A DNA stretch of 64,000 nt from Pseudohalocynthiibacter aestuariivivens (GTDB lineage: Bacteria > Pseudomonadota > Alphaproteobacteria > Rhodobacterales > Rhodobacteraceae): NCBI RefSeq assembly GCF_018457175.1, contig NZ_JAGFNU010000002.1:248001-312000 (forward strand), read 5' to 3'. The number at the start of each line of letters is the position of its first letter. Positions within the stretch are counted from its first letter, which is position 1. Below are positions 63,065 to 64,000 of this stretch, in pieces. The notes beneath the pieces are model-generated. The model saw only the letters and a program-made list of their open reading frames with translations, was not told the DNA's origin and ran no database searches. A program made the translations under genes and the position numbers.

Positions 63065-63092
63065 TCAGGCCCCGCGTATTCGAAGGGCCTGA
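63065..63092 (-). other. Intercistronic hairpin between TRAP binding protein and DctQ genes
   Basis: An 8-bp stem (63065-63072 with 63085-63092) and 12-base loop, placed just after the binding-protein stop and without a T run in the leftward direction. It matches the hairpins after pstS and the ABC binding-protein gene. Confidence 0.6.
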
Positions 63093-63116
63093 CCAGAGTT
63101 GTACTCGTTTTAACGA

Positions 63117-64000
63117 TTAGCCAATTACTCGGTCGCGCTGTACACGGTATGTACCTTCAGACCGTTTGATCCAGCCGGATGATGCTTTCATCGAAGACTG
63201 CATACTGTCGTAAATCTTCTTGTACAGTTCATCGCCCATGTTTTCGTCATGCACTTCTTGTGACGCGGCACCGAAAGCGTCCCAAACTGAATCCGGGAAC
63301 TCAAGGATTTTCACGCCGGAAGACGACAGACGCTGAAGCGCTTCACCGTTGTTGGACATGAACTGAGCAAGGTTCCACTGGTGTGTTTCCCCAGAAGCAA
63401 TTTCGATCACTTTCTGATGCGCAGGCGAGAGCGATTCAAAAACTTCACGGTTGGTGGCAAGCGTCAAGGCTGCGCCTGGCTCGTGGAAACCAGCAGTGTA
63501 GTAGAACTTGGTGATTTCCTGGAAACCAGCTTTTTCATCAGCCCAAGGGCCGATCCACTCGGTTCCGTCAAGCGCACCAGATGCAAGCGCCTGATACACT
63601 TCGCCACCAGGAAGGTTCTGAACAGATGCGCCCAGCTTGCCAAGGGCTTTACCACCCAGACCCGGCATACGGAATTTCAGACCGTTGAAATCTTCTGGTC
63701 CGGAAATTTCCTTGCGATACCAACCGCCAGCCTGTGCGCCAGTGTTACCGGCGAGGAATGATTTCAGACCGAAAATCTGGCCAAGTTCGTCGTGAAGTTC
63801 GTGGCCACCAGCGTGGTGATACCAGTTGGTGAGCTCTTGAGCTGTCATCCCAAATGGAACGGCAGTAAAGAACGCAAATCCAGGATGCTGACCAACAAAG
63901 TAATAATCAGCACCGTGATACATATCAGCCTGACCAGAGGTCACAGCGTCAAATACTTCAAAAGCACCGACGAGTTCGCCAGCAGCTTTCAAATCAATTG
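63117..64000 (-). CDS. TRAP transporter solute-binding protein, TakP-like (5' end outside window)
   Basis: At least 293 residues; the frame stays open to the edge, so the signal peptide and start are missing. It belongs to the DctP family, near TakP and the TTHA0766 lactate protein, which bind 2-keto acids or lactate. Evidence: 'GADYYFVGQHPGFAFFTAVPFGMTAQELTNWYHHAGGHEL', 'AGGWYRKEISGPEDFNGLKFRMPGLGGKALGKLGASVQNLPGGEVYQALASGALDGTEWIGPW', and 'FHEPGAALTLATNREVFESL'. The TTG at 63990-63992 is internal (Leu), not a start. A hairpin follows the stop. Confidence 0.93.
   Translation of the reverse strand, partial: IDLKAAGELVGAFEVFDAVTSGQADMYHGADYYFVGQHPGFAFFTAVPFGMTAQELTNWYHHAGGHELHDELGQIFGLKSFLAGNTGAQAGGWYRKEISGPEDFNGLKFRMPGLGGKALGKLGASVQNLPGGEVYQALASGALDGTEWIGPWADEKAGFQEITKFYYTAGFHEPGAALTLATNREVFESLSPAHQKVIEIASGETHQWNLAQFMSNNGEALQRLSSSGVKILEFPDSVWDAFGAASQEVHDENMGDELYKKIYDSMQSSMKASSGWIKRSEGTYRVQRDRVIG

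Noticed and set aside
1-64000. CRISPR arrays, insertion sequences, prophage or integrase genes
   Set aside because: No repeat-spacer pattern, no transposase, recombinase or phage structural gene was recognised in any frame.

Overview
The window is a chromosomal segment from an alphaproteobacterium of the order Rhodobacterales (marine Roseobacter type). This rests on gene content and gene order typical of that group: the yceD-rpmF-plsX-fabH-ihfA-merR block followed by tRNA-Pro, the argS-SPOR-nagZ-scpA-scpB block, a bpt arginyl/leucyl-transferase next to DUF2852 and RDD genes, a double-length Dcd, a DksA without the usual zinc cysteines, a PhoB/PhoR-Pst cluster, and many ABC and TRAP uptake genes. 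Almost all of it is ordinary core or near-core chromosome. I see no insertion sequence, prophage, integron or CRISPR array.

Layout. 1-486 is the end of tsf (EF-Ts) with its terminator. 792-1993 is a leftward aroQ-luxR pair. 2366-3029 is a decayed gene of the FrhB (coenzyme F420 hydrogenase/dehydrogenase beta subunit) family. 3137-5005 is phospholipid metabolism (dgkA, psd, pssA), followed by an MmgE/PrpD gene. 6500-13836 is the phosphate regulon (phoR, pstS, pstC, pstA, pstB, phoU, phoB, all leftward) with a triple Pho box in front of pstS. 14009-14397 is a frameshifted small gene. 14384-17670 is a leftward yicC-gmk-gamma carbonic anhydrase-Cys/Met PLP-enzyme operon. A PAS gene, a type II DAHP synthase and a GlxA-like regulator come next, then a branched-chain-amino-acid-type ABC transporter with an SDR gene (21328-27273). 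An ABC-F ATPase, an OlsB-like acyltransferase and a BamE-like lipoprotein run leftward to 30469.

30557-34880 is the ribosomal/fatty-acid block ending in tRNA-Pro(GGG), followed by dcd. 36056-42794 is a long leftward block (dgt, argS, SPOR protein, nagZ, scpA, scpB, a small basic protein) whose nagZ-scpA-scpB genes overlap. 42874-45850 holds an A-type Fe-S protein, exonuclease III, a flavin monooxygenase and dksA. 46035-50518 is a rightward group: a MoxR ATPase, a wrecked GNAT gene, a DUF2927 lipoprotein, a tiny membrane protein, a VWA/CoxE-like protein and an M48 protease. This MoxR-VWA group is the part of the window with least known function. 50560-52958 is a leftward lipoprotein, RlmI-like methyltransferase and PIN-domain gene. 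53312-57033 holds a KDPG-aldolase-like protein with a broken active site, a small protein and glnE. 57198-59641 is ybaK, DUF2852, RDD and bpt. The right end (59751-64000) is a TRAP transporter of the keto-acid/monocarboxylate type with unusually large membrane subunits, cut by the window edge.

Two genes have been lost by internal deletion (FrhB family, GNAT), one small gene is frameshifted in a C run, and one enzyme paralogue has lost its catalytic residues. Several intercistronic hairpins follow solute-binding-protein genes (pstS, the ABC binding protein, the TRAP binding protein), consistent with high expression of the binding protein relative to the membrane parts. I did not find a clear, self-contained undescribed system. 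The best leads are the MoxR/DUF2927/VWA/M48 cluster, the start codon of rlmI sitting at the centre of a perfect 29-nt dyad, and the pseudo-aldolase.
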